In this document: one piece after another, positions 29,657-39,712 of the stretch
How positions within the stretch are numbered: the first letter of the stretch is position 1
Layout: each line of letters opens with the position of its first letter
Origin: Georgenia yuyongxinii
Lineage (GTDB): Bacteria; Actinomycetota; Actinomycetes; Actinomycetales; Actinomycetaceae
Assembly (NCBI RefSeq): GCF_006352065.1
Contig: NZ_CP040915.1
Location: 1,860,001-1,924,000 of the forward strand
Reading direction: 5' to 3'
DNA: 64,000 nt
Notes under the pieces: generated by a model
Seen by the model: only the letters and a program-made list of their open reading frames with translations
Database searches by the model: none
Told to the model about the DNA's origin: nothing
Position numbers and translations under genes: made by a program

Positions 29657-29708
29657 CGTCTGGTCATCCGGCGAGTCGCCTGGGACAACACAGGAGGAGA
29701 CGTATCCG

Positions 29709-30434
29709 ATGGGCCTGTTCACACGCCGCAACCGCGACACCGCCGCCGACGGCGCCCCCGAGGGCGACGGCGCGGAGGAGACGACGGCGGAGGCCGGGAC
29801 CACGCAGCACGCGGACACCGGTCCGCGGCGCGGTCCGCACGACGTCGCCGACGAGCCCGACCTCGGCAAGCGCCTCGACCTCGGCGCGCTGCGGGTGCCC
29901 GCACGGGCGGGCATGCAGCTGCGCCTGGAGGTGGAGAAGAAGACGAAGAACATCGTTGCCGTCACGCTCGGACTGTCCGGCTCCGCGATGCAGCTACAGG
30001 TCTTCGCCGCCCCGCGCACGCTGGGCATCTGGGAGGAGCTCCGCGAGGAGATCACCGCCTCCGTGGCCAAGCAGGGTGGCACCACCGACGAGATCGACGG
30101 CCCGTTCGGCCGCGAGCTCCTCGCCCGCCTGCCCGTGAAGACCCCCGAGGGGCAGACCACCCACCGGCCGGCCCGGTTCGTGGGCGTCGACGGACCCCGT
30201 TGGTTCCTGCGGGCGGTCCTCACCGGTCAGGCCGCCGTCGACGTCACCGCGGCGGCGGAGCTCGAAGCGGTCCTGGCCGACGTCGTGGTGGTGCGCGGGA
30301 CCGAGGCGCGCGCCCCCCGCGACGTGCTGCTACTGCACGCCCCCGGTCGCGCCGCCGCCCCCGCGGTGCCGCCCACCCAGACTCCGGCGCTGGACGTCAC
30401 CCGCCGCGGCCCGGAGATCTCGGAGGTGCGGTGA
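29709..30434 (+). CDS. DUF3710 family protein
   Basis: The 241-aa cytoplasmic protein has a disordered acidic N-terminus (about 1-45) and a compact domain (LDLGALRVPARAGMQLRLEV through WFLRAVLTGQAAVD). It matches Rv2696c in type and place. Function unknown. A perfect AGGAGGAG ribosome site lies 9 nt before the ATG. Its end overlaps the OB-fold gene by 4 nt (GTGA), making it the first of a three-gene operon with the OB-fold and DUF3159 genes. Confidence 0.88.
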   Translation: MGLFTRRNRDTAADGAPEGDGAEETTAEAGTTQHADTGPRRGPHDVADEPDLGKRLDLGALRVPARAGMQLRLEVEKKTKNIVAVTLGLSGSAMQLQVFAAPRTLGIWEELREEITASVAKQGGTTDEIDGPFGRELLARLPVKTPEGQTTHRPARFVGVDGPRWFLRAVLTGQAAVDVTAAAELEAVLADVVVVRGTEARAPRDVLLLHAPGRAAAPAVPPTQTPALDVTRRGPEISEVR

Positions 30435-30802
30435 GCGCCTTCGGTGACCTCCTCCACCGCCTGACCGCCACCCGCGAAGAGCTCGACGCCGCCGACGAGC
30501 GGCGGACGAGCCTCGCCCGGGGGGCCACTCCCTGCGCGGACCTCGCCCCGCGGGGGCGCGCCAAGGTGACGGGCGTCGTCGCGGCGCTCACGTACCGGCC
30601 GCGGGGGGAGTCGCCCGCGCTGGTGGCCAGGGTCTTCGACGGCTCGGGCTCGATCGACCTCGTCTTCCTGGGCCGGCGTGAGGTGCCCGGCGTCGACTGC
30701 GGCCGCCGGCTGGTGGCCGAGGGCATGGTCACCATCGAGGACGGCCGTCGCGTGATGTTCAACCCCGACTACCACCTCCTCGCCAAGGGACCCGCCGCAT
30801 GA
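30431..30802 (+). CDS. Small OB-fold nucleic-acid-binding protein
   Basis: The 123-aa protein has a five-stranded OB core (RAKVTGVVAALTYRP, ALVARVFDGSGSIDLVFLGRR, RRLVAEGMVTIEDGRRVMFNP), preceded by a helical region. It corresponds to Rv2694c in the same gene order. Binding of tRNA or single-stranded DNA is suggested by the fold only. GTG start with a 4-nt overlap upstream and ATGA overlap downstream, so translation is coupled in the operon. Confidence 0.87.
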   Translation: MSAFGDLLHRLTATREELDAADERRTSLARGATPCADLAPRGRAKVTGVVAALTYRPRGESPALVARVFDGSGSIDLVFLGRREVPGVDCGRRLVAEGMVTIEDGRRVMFNPDYHLLAKGPAA

Positions 30803-31590
30803 CCGAGCACCGCCCCGAGCCGGCCGGCGCCGCCGACGGCGCCCCCCTCGACGACGCTTCCCCAGCCGACGATGCTGCCCTACCCGACGACGCCCCGCGC
30901 GACCCGGCCGACGACGCCCCGCGCGACCCGGCCGATGTCGCCGCGGCGGCGACCCGGCGCTCGGGCATGACCCAGATCCTCGGTGAGGAGTTCGACCTCA
31001 AGGAGGCCGTCGGGGGTCCGCGGGGGCTGGTGGAGGCCGTCGCCCCGGGGCTCGTGTTCGTCGTGGTCTACATCGCCACCGGCGCCCTCGTGCCGCCCCT
31101 GGTCGCCTCCCTCGCCGTCGCCGTGCTCGCCATGGTGCTGCGCCTCGTCCAGCGCACGCCCCTCACGCAGGCGGCCGGCGGGCTGGCCGGCGTCGTGATC
31201 GGCGTGGTCTGGGCGTGGCGATCGGGGGAGGCGGAGGACTACTTCGCGCTCGGCCTGTGGACCAACGCCGCCTACGCCGCCGGGCTGGTGGTGTCGCTGC
31301 TGGCGCGGTGGCCGATCGTCGGTGTCGTGGTCTCCCTGCTCAAGGGCGAGGACTTCTCCTGGCGGACGGACCCGGCCCTCGCCGGGCGCCGGCGCCGGTA
31401 CGTGCTGGCCACCTGGTTGTGGATCGCGATGTTCCTCGTGCGGCTGGCCGTGCAGGTGCCGCTCTACCTGGACTCTTCGGTCGCCTGGCTGGGCACCGCG
31501 CGCATCGTCATGGGCGTGCCGCTGTGGGGCCTGACTCTGTGGGCGACGTGGGTGCTGGTGCGCCGGCCAGCAGCTCCTGCAGCGTCCTGA
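30799..31590 (+). CDS. DUF3159 membrane protein
   Basis: The 263-aa protein has an acidic N-terminus with imperfect Asp-Asp-Ala-Pro-Arg-Asp-Pro repeats (about 10-45), then GMTQILGEEFDLKEAVGGPRGLVEA and five or six membrane helices (about 78-255). It corresponds to Rv2693c. Function unknown; the position next to K+ transport genes is conserved. The last 83 bp overlap the 3' end of the convergent TrkA gene. Confidence 0.86.
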   Translation: MTEHRPEPAGAADGAPLDDASPADDAALPDDAPRDPADDAPRDPADVAAAATRRSGMTQILGEEFDLKEAVGGPRGLVEAVAPGLVFVVVYIATGALVPPLVASLAVAVLAMVLRLVQRTPLTQAAGGLAGVVIGVVWAWRSGEAEDYFALGLWTNAAYAAGLVVSLLARWPIVGVVVSLLKGEDFSWRTDPALAGRRRRYVLATWLWIAMFLVRLAVQVPLYLDSSVAWLGTARIVMGVPLWGLTLWATWVLVRRPAAPAAS

Positions 31591-32224
31591 GCTCCGCCTC
31601 GGCCCCGGCCGAGACCACGATCAGCAGCTCGTCGCCGGCCTCCAGGGTGTCGTCTCGGCTGGGCGCGATGGGGCGGTCCTCGCGGATGATCGCGGCCAGG
31701 ACGGTGTCCGTCGGCCAGGTCACCTCGCCCACCCGTCGGCCCACGACCGGGGACGACGACGGCAGGGTCAGCTCGTGCATGCTCGCCCCCGACTGGTGGA
31801 ACCGAAAGATCCGGACGAGGTCGCCGACGGAGACGGCCTCCTCCACGAGCGAGGTCATGATCCGCGGGGTGGAGACGGGCACGTCCACGCCCCACGCGCC
31901 GTCGAACATCCACTCGTTCTTGGGGTTGTTCACGCGGGCGACCACCCGTGGCACCCCGAACTCGGTCTTGGAGAGCAGCGAGACGACGAGGTTGGCCTTG
32001 TCGTCACCGGTGGCCGCCACGACGACGTCGCACTGGTCCACCGACGCCTCCGCCAGGGCGCTGGGCTCGCACGCGTCGGCGAGCAGCCACTCCGCCTCCG
32101 CGACGCTGGCGATGCGCATGGCCGCCGGCTGCCGGTCGATGAGGGTGACCTGGTGGCCGTGGCCCAGCAGCTCGCGGGCGATCGAGCGGCCCACCGACCC
32201 GGCCCCGGCGATGACGACGCGCAT
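31508..32224 (-). CDS. TrkA/RCK potassium-uptake regulatory subunit (CeoC-like)
   Basis: This 238-aa cytoplasmic protein has an RCK_N Rossmann domain (RVVIAGAGSVGRSIARELLG, about 1-125) that binds NAD(H) or ATP/ADP and a C-terminal RCK_C domain (about 135-220). It should gate a K+ transporter. It pairs with the next RCK gene (ATGA overlap at 32222-32226), as ceoB-ceoC do in M. tuberculosis. About 20 extra residues at the C-terminus (after ELLAGAP) are encoded inside the overlap with DUF3159, and may be non-conserved. Confidence 0.9.
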   Translation of the reverse strand: MRVVIAGAGSVGRSIARELLGHGHQVTLIDRQPAAMRIASVAEAEWLLADACEPSALAEASVDQCDVVVAATGDDKANLVVSLLSKTEFGVPRVVARVNNPKNEWMFDGAWGVDVPVSTPRIMTSLVEEAVSVGDLVRIFRFHQSGASMHELTLPSSSPVVGRRVGEVTWPTDTVLAAIIREDRPIAPSRDDTLEAGDELLIVVSAGAEAELRTLQELLAGAPAPTSPTESGPTAARP

Positions 32225-32889
32225 CAGTCCTCCCTCGCGGGCGCGGCGGCCAGCACACGCTGGACCCGGCCGATGCGGTCGGTGGGCACGGCGAGGTGCA
32301 CCAGGTCGTTCTCCTGCACCACCGTGCCCGGCTCCGGCACGACGCCCTGACCCAGCCGCGTGAGGTAGGCGACCCGCGCGCCGGTGAGGTGCTCGAGGCG
32401 GTCCAGCTCCTGACCGACCCACGCCCCGTGGAGGTCGCAGGTGATGATCGAGACCTTCGACGAGGCGTCCTGGTACTCCGAGACCGCGCCCAGCGGCAGG
32501 ATGCGGCGCAGCACCTGGTCCGCCGTCCACCGCACGGTGGCCACCGTGGGGATGCCGAGGCGTTGGTAGACCTCCGCACGGTTGGGGTCGTAGATGCGGG
32601 CGACGACGTTGCGCACGCCGAACGTCTCGCGGACCACCCGTGCGGCGATGATGTTGGAGTTGTCGCCGTTGGACACCGCCGCGAAGGCGAAGGCGTCCTC
32701 GATCCCGGCCTGGGCCAGGGCGTCACGGTCGAAGCCGAGGCCGGTGACCCGCCGGCCCTCGAAGCTGGCCGGCAGGCGGCGGAACGCGTCCGGGTTCTGG
32801 TCCACCACGGCGACCGAGTGGCCGTGGTCCTCGAGCTGGCCGGCGAGGGAGGCCCCCACACGGCCGCAGCCCATGATCACGAAGTGCAC
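32224..32889 (-). CDS. TrkA/RCK potassium-uptake regulatory subunit (CeoB-like)
   Basis: The 221-aa RCK protein starts HFVIMGCGRVGASLAGQLEDHGHSV with the nucleotide-binding GxGxxG (residues 7-12) and ends with an RCK_C domain (about 135-215). It is the first gene of a two-gene unit facing the KimA-like transporter. The GTG at 32889 has a TAGCGT box 7 nt upstream, implying a leaderless start; the reading frame is open further but lacks family similarity. No TrkH membrane subunit is in the window. Confidence 0.9.
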   Translation of the reverse strand: MHFVIMGCGRVGASLAGQLEDHGHSVAVVDQNPDAFRRLPASFEGRRVTGLGFDRDALAQAGIEDAFAFAAVSNGDNSNIIAARVVRETFGVRNVVARIYDPNRAEVYQRLGIPTVATVRWTADQVLRRILPLGAVSEYQDASSKVSIITCDLHGAWVGQELDRLEHLTGARVAYLTRLGQGVVPEPGTVVQENDLVHLAVPTDRIGRVQRVLAAAPARED

Positions 32890-32896
32890 GACGCCG

Positions 32897-32902
32897 ACGC
32901 TA
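32897..32902 (-). promoter_or_regulatory. Leaderless -10 box of the RCK gene pair
   Basis: TAGCGT on the minus strand ends 7 nt before the GTG at 32889. Confidence 0.5.
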
Positions 32903-32977
32903 CCGCGCGCGCGAGGCGTCCGGTATCGGCACGGCACCGAGGTGACCGACGGGCGCCCGGGCATAGCATGGTGCCTC

Positions 32978-34972
32978 GTGCCGGACATGACGGAGGCCCT
33001 CAAGCGGGCCCTGGTCGGTCGACCCATCCGCAGCGAGCGGCTCGGGGCGACCCTCCTGCCCAAGCGGATCGCGTTGCCGGTCTTCGCCTCCGACGCGCTG
33101 TCCTCCGTCGCCTACGCCCCGGACGAGGTGCTCCTGACCCTGGCGATCGCCGGGGTGACCGCCATGGTGATCTCCCCGTGGATCGGGCTGGCCGTCGTGG
33201 TCGTCCTGCTCACGGTGGTCGCGTCCTACCGCCAGACGGTGCACGCCTACCCCTCCGGCGGCGGTGACTACGAGGTGGCCCGGGAGAACCTGGGCCACCG
33301 TGCCGGGCTGACGGTCGCCAGCGCCCTCCTGGTCGACTACGTGCTCACCGTCGCCGTGTCCATCTCCTCCGCCGCGCAGTACGTCGGCGCCGCGATCCCG
33401 GCGGCCGACGGGCACGAGACGGTCATCGCCGTCGGCGTCGTCGCCGTCCTGGCGCTGCTCAACCTCCGCGGGGTGCGCGAGGCAGGGCGCGGTTTCGCGG
33501 TGCCCGTGTACCTGTACATGGCGGCCATCGGCCTCATGGCGGTCATGGGGTTCGTGCAGTACCTGACGGGGTCGCTGCGCCCGGCGGAGTCGGCCGGGCT
33601 CGACGTGCTCCCGCAGGCCGGCTTCGAGCAGGGACTCGTCGGGCTGGCCGGGGCCTTCCTCGTGCTGCGGGCCTTCTCCTCCGGCTCCGCCGCGCTGACC
33701 GGGATCGAGGCCATCAGCAACGGCATCCCGCACTTCAAGCGCCCCAAGTCCCGCAACGCCGCCACGACGCTGCTCATGCTCGGGCTGATCTCGTCCAGCA
33801 TGATCATGTCGGTCCTGCTCCTCGCCCGCGCCACCGGGGTGCGTTTCGTCCAGGACCCGGCCACCGACCTGCTGCGGGACGGCGCCCCGGTGGGTGACAC
33901 CTACGTGCAGCACCCCGTGATCGGGCAGATCGCCGGCGCGGTCTTCGCCGACGTGCCGATCCTGTTCGGCGTCGTCACCCTCGTCACCGGGGTGATCCTC
34001 GCGCTGGCCGCGAACACCGCCTTCAACGGGTTCCCCGTGCTCGCCTCGATCCTGGCCCGCGACGGGTTCATGCCACGCCAGCTGCACACCCGCGGGGACC
34101 GCCTGGCCTTCTCCAACGGCATCGTGCTGCTCGCGGTCGCCGCCATCGTGCTCATCGTGGCGTTCGACGCCGAGGTCACCCGGCTGATCCAGCTCTACAT
34201 CGTCGGGGTGTTCGTCTCCTTCACCGTGAGCCAGCTCGGGATGGTGCGGCACTGGACCCGGCACCTGCGGGTGGAGACCGCGCCGGCGGCGCGCACCCGG
34301 ATGCAGCGCTCCCGGGTGGTGAACTCCTTCGGTCTCGTGATGACCGGTGCGGTGCTCGTGGTGGTGCTCGTCACCAAGTTCACCCACGGGGCGTGGATCA
34401 CGCTGCTGCTCATGGCGATCCTGTTCCTGACCATGACGGCCATCCACCGTCACTACAGCGACGTCGCCCGGGACCTCACGGTGCCCGACCTGGCAGCCGC
34501 CCGCGCCCTGCCCTCCCGCGTGCACGGCATCGTGCTGGTGTCCAAGCTGCACCAGCCCACGATGCGGGCCGTGGCCTACGCCCGCGCGACCCGGCCCTCC
34601 ACGCTCGAGGCGATCACCGTCAACGTCGACGCGGAGGAGACCGCACGGCTGCGGGTGGCGTGGGAGGCCGCGGACGTCCCCGTGCCGCTGACCGTGCTTG
34701 ACTCTCCGTTCCGGGAGGTGACCCGGCCCGTCGTCGAGCACATCCGCGCGGTGCGCCGGGACTCGCCGCGCGACCTCGTGGTGGTGTTCGTCCCGGAGTA
34801 CGTGGTGAGCCACTGGTGGGAGCAGCTGTTGCACAACCAGAGCGCGCTGCGGCTCAAGGGCCGGCTGCTGTTCATCCCCGGCGTGGTCATGGCGTCTGTT
34901 CCGTTCCAGCTGCACGAGGTGGACCACCTCGCTGCCGGACCGGGCCGGACCGAGGACGAAGGAGACATGTGA
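32978..34972 (+). CDS. KimA-like potassium/APC-superfamily transporter
   Basis: The 664-aa protein has about 12 membrane helices (about 28-490) and a cytosolic C-terminal domain (about 505-650). It reads like Bacillus subtilis KimA: SDALSSVAY, SYRQTVHAYPSGGGDYEVARENLG, LLVDYVLTVAVSIS, ALTGIEAISNGIPHFK, HTRGDRLAFSNGI and LLHNQSALRLK are shared. The acidic and hydroxyl residues reported to bind K+ in KimA appear kept. It corresponds to Rv2690c. Annotation pipelines would call it an APC permease or amino-acid permease. The divergent RCK pair supports a K+ role. A TAGCAT box lies 8 nt before the GTG; ATG at 32987 is an alternative. Confidence 0.88.
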   Translation: MPDMTEALKRALVGRPIRSERLGATLLPKRIALPVFASDALSSVAYAPDEVLLTLAIAGVTAMVISPWIGLAVVVVLLTVVASYRQTVHAYPSGGGDYEVARENLGHRAGLTVASALLVDYVLTVAVSISSAAQYVGAAIPAADGHETVIAVGVVAVLALLNLRGVREAGRGFAVPVYLYMAAIGLMAVMGFVQYLTGSLRPAESAGLDVLPQAGFEQGLVGLAGAFLVLRAFSSGSAALTGIEAISNGIPHFKRPKSRNAATTLLMLGLISSSMIMSVLLLARATGVRFVQDPATDLLRDGAPVGDTYVQHPVIGQIAGAVFADVPILFGVVTLVTGVILALAANTAFNGFPVLASILARDGFMPRQLHTRGDRLAFSNGIVLLAVAAIVLIVAFDAEVTRLIQLYIVGVFVSFTVSQLGMVRHWTRHLRVETAPAARTRMQRSRVVNSFGLVMTGAVLVVVLVTKFTHGAWITLLLMAILFLTMTAIHRHYSDVARDLTVPDLAAARALPSRVHGIVLVSKLHQPTMRAVAYARATRPSTLEAITVNVDAEETARLRVAWEAADVPVPLTVLDSPFREVTRPVVEHIRAVRRDSPRDLVVVFVPEYVVSHWWEQLLHNQSALRLKGRLLFIPGVVMASVPFQLHEVDHLAAGPGRTEDEGDM

Positions 34973-36510
34973 GCGAGCAGGACGAGCGCGAGGTCCGCGA
35001 CGGCGCCGGCGGGCCCGGCGGGCCCGGCGGCGAAGGATCCCACCGAGACGGCGGCCGGCGTGGCGCGGGCCGGCCGGGAAGCGCCGGTCGCCCGGCGGGA
35101 TCCGGGCGCCCGGCGAGATCCGGGCGCCCCCAGGCGACGAGGCGTCCCCAACCCACCGGCCGACCCGATACGTCTGGCCGCGCGGGTGGCCGCCAGGGCA
35201 GGGCTCGCCGCGGCTCTGCGGGGCGCCCCTTGGCCGGACCGCTGCCCGTGGAGGAGCACGAGGTCACCGTGGGGCCGCCCGCACACGGGGGCCACTGCGT
35301 GGCCCGGCTGGCGGAGGGCCGCGTGGTCTTCGTCCGGCACGTGCTGCCGGGCGAACGGGTGCGGATCCGGATCACCGAGAAGCGCTCGAAGTTCTGGCGC
35401 GCCGACGCCGTCGAGGTGCTGGACGCCTCCGCCGACCGCGTTCCGAGCGTGTGGCCCGAGGCCGGGCCGGGCGGCGTCGGCGGTGGCGAGCTCGCCCACG
35501 TCGCGCTGCCCACACAACGGGAGTGGAAGGCCCAGGTGCTCGCCGAGACGCTGCGCCGCATCGGCGGCGAGGAGGTGGCCGCGGACGTCGCCGCGGCCGC
35601 CGCCAGCAACCAGTACCCCCTCACCGTCGAGGCCCTGCCCGGCGACAACGACCGCGGCGGGCTCGGGACGCGCACCCGCATCGACCTCACCGTCGACGCT
35701 GCGGGGCTGGCCGGCATGCACCGCTTCCGCAGCCACGACGTGCTCGCCCTGCGCGAGATGCCCCTGGCCGACCCTGCCCTCCTTGCGCTCGACCTGCTGG
35801 GCGAGTCGGCATGGCGGCGCGGCTGGCACCCCGGCGCACGCGTGGAGGCAGTGGCACCCAGCGCGGGCGAGCCGATGGTGCTGGTGGACGGCGAGGTCGC
35901 CACCCTGCGCAAGCGCAGCGGTCCACCACGCCGGGCCGTTCGCGAGCGGGTCGAGTCCTCGGTGGGGGAACTGGCCTACCGCGTCAGCGCCACAGGTTTT
36001 TGGCAGGTACACCGCCTCGCCGCGGCGACGCTCGTCGAGTCCGTGCTCGCCGCCGCCGGGCCCCTCGACGGGCGCCGGGTGCTTGAGCTGTACTCCGGGG
36101 CGGGCCTGCTGACACTGCCGCTCGCGCGCTCCACGGGCCCGGGTGGCGCCGTCATCAGCCTCGAGGGGACCGAGGACGCCGTGCGGGACGCCCGCCGCAA
36201 CCTCCACGAGCACCCCGAGACGCTGCTGCAGCACGGCCGGGTGGACCCGGCCGCCGTCGCCGAGCTCGGGGCGCGGGCCGACGTCGTCGTCCTCGACCCG
36301 CCCCGTGCGGGTGCCGGCGCCGGCGTGATGCACGCCGTCGCGGAGGTGAACCCCGAGACGATCGTGCACGTGGCGTGCGACCCCGCGGCGCTGGCGCGGG
36401 ACCTGCGCGCGGCCCGGGAGCGCGGCTACACCGTCGCCGCGATCCGGGCGTTCGACCTGTTCCCGCACACGCACCACTTCGAGGTCGTCGCCGCGCTGCG
36501 CAGGGACTGA
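34969..36510 (+). CDS. TrmA/RlmD-family RNA (uracil-C5) methyltransferase
   Basis: The 513-aa protein has an N-terminal low-complexity tail (about 5-90) rich in Gly, Arg and Pro (GRPGSAGRPAGSGRP), a TRAM RNA-binding domain (about 100-165) and a class I SAM methyltransferase domain. The latter includes GFWQVH, VLELYSGAGLLTLPLA, VVLDPPRAGAG and the catalytic Cys in VHVACDPAALARDL. The Fe-S cysteines of RlmD/RlmCD are absent: the region reads GGVGGGELAHV instead of CGGC-type. It probably makes 5-methyluridine in rRNA or tRNA. The GTG start overlaps the transporter stop (GTGA), so they are cotranscribed. Confidence 0.9.
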   Translation: MSEQDEREVRDGAGGPGGPGGEGSHRDGGRRGAGRPGSAGRPAGSGRPARSGRPQATRRPQPTGRPDTSGRAGGRQGRARRGSAGRPLAGPLPVEEHEVTVGPPAHGGHCVARLAEGRVVFVRHVLPGERVRIRITEKRSKFWRADAVEVLDASADRVPSVWPEAGPGGVGGGELAHVALPTQREWKAQVLAETLRRIGGEEVAADVAAAAASNQYPLTVEALPGDNDRGGLGTRTRIDLTVDAAGLAGMHRFRSHDVLALREMPLADPALLALDLLGESAWRRGWHPGARVEAVAPSAGEPMVLVDGEVATLRKRSGPPRRAVRERVESSVGELAYRVSATGFWQVHRLAAATLVESVLAAAGPLDGRRVLELYSGAGLLTLPLARSTGPGGAVISLEGTEDAVRDARRNLHEHPETLLQHGRVDPAAVAELGARADVVVLDPPRAGAGAGVMHAVAEVNPETIVHVACDPAALARDLRAARERGYTVAAIRAFDLFPHTHHFEVVAALRRD

Positions 36511-36607
36511 GGACGAGAGGCCACCAGCGCGGCGGCTCACCGACACCGCAGGTGAGCGCGCCGGCGCCGCCGCCGCGTGTCGGTGGACACACCCCCACGA
36601 CGCGAAG

Positions 36608-36625
36608 TATCTTGATATCGAGATA
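36608..36625. promoter_or_regulatory. AT-rich palindrome upstream of aconitase, candidate operator
   Basis: TATCTTGATATCGAGATA is an 18-bp palindrome with one mismatched pair. It lies 84 bp before the acn start and is strikingly AT-rich for this genome. A repressor-type operator controlling aconitase is likely; the protein is not known to me. Confidence 0.6.
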
Positions 36626-36708
36626 TCAGGGAGAAGGCCATCGTGGGACGATGGCCACCGAAGCGCAGGGTGGCGCCAGCTGCGGGCGCCGGAGCACGAG
36701 GAGCACAC

Positions 36709-39510
<2,802 letters not shown>

Positions 39511-39553
39511 GGTAGCCGGCCCGAAGGACGCCCCCGCGCCCCCCACGCCCCCT

Positions 39554-39617
39554 TCCGGCGACATGTCATCTTCTCCGTGAGACGTATATCTCACGGAGAA
39601 GATGACATCTCGCGGGA
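39554..39617. repeat. Head-to-head 19-bp repeat units forming a 20-bp-stem hairpin
   Basis: Edge units at 39554-39572 (reverse) and 39599-39617 (forward) flank a fused central pair. Arms 39563-39582 and 39589-39608 are perfectly complementary over 20 bp with a 6-nt CGTATA centre. It lies between the aconitase stop and the serpin promoter. It is a compact form of the array at 18021-18195. Confidence 0.9.
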
Positions 39618-39699
39618 GGGGGCGTCTCGCGCTGCCGCCGTGGCCTGTCCGTGGCCGGATCGTGACCGTGTCGTGCTTCCTTCGCCGTCGGGGCCTTCC

Positions 39700-39705
39700 T
39701 AGGTT
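39700..39705 (+). promoter_or_regulatory. Leaderless -10 box of the serpin gene
   Basis: TAGGTT ends 7 nt before the ATG at 39713, which supports this start over the longer open frame. Confidence 0.5.
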
Positions 39706-39712
39706 CACATGC

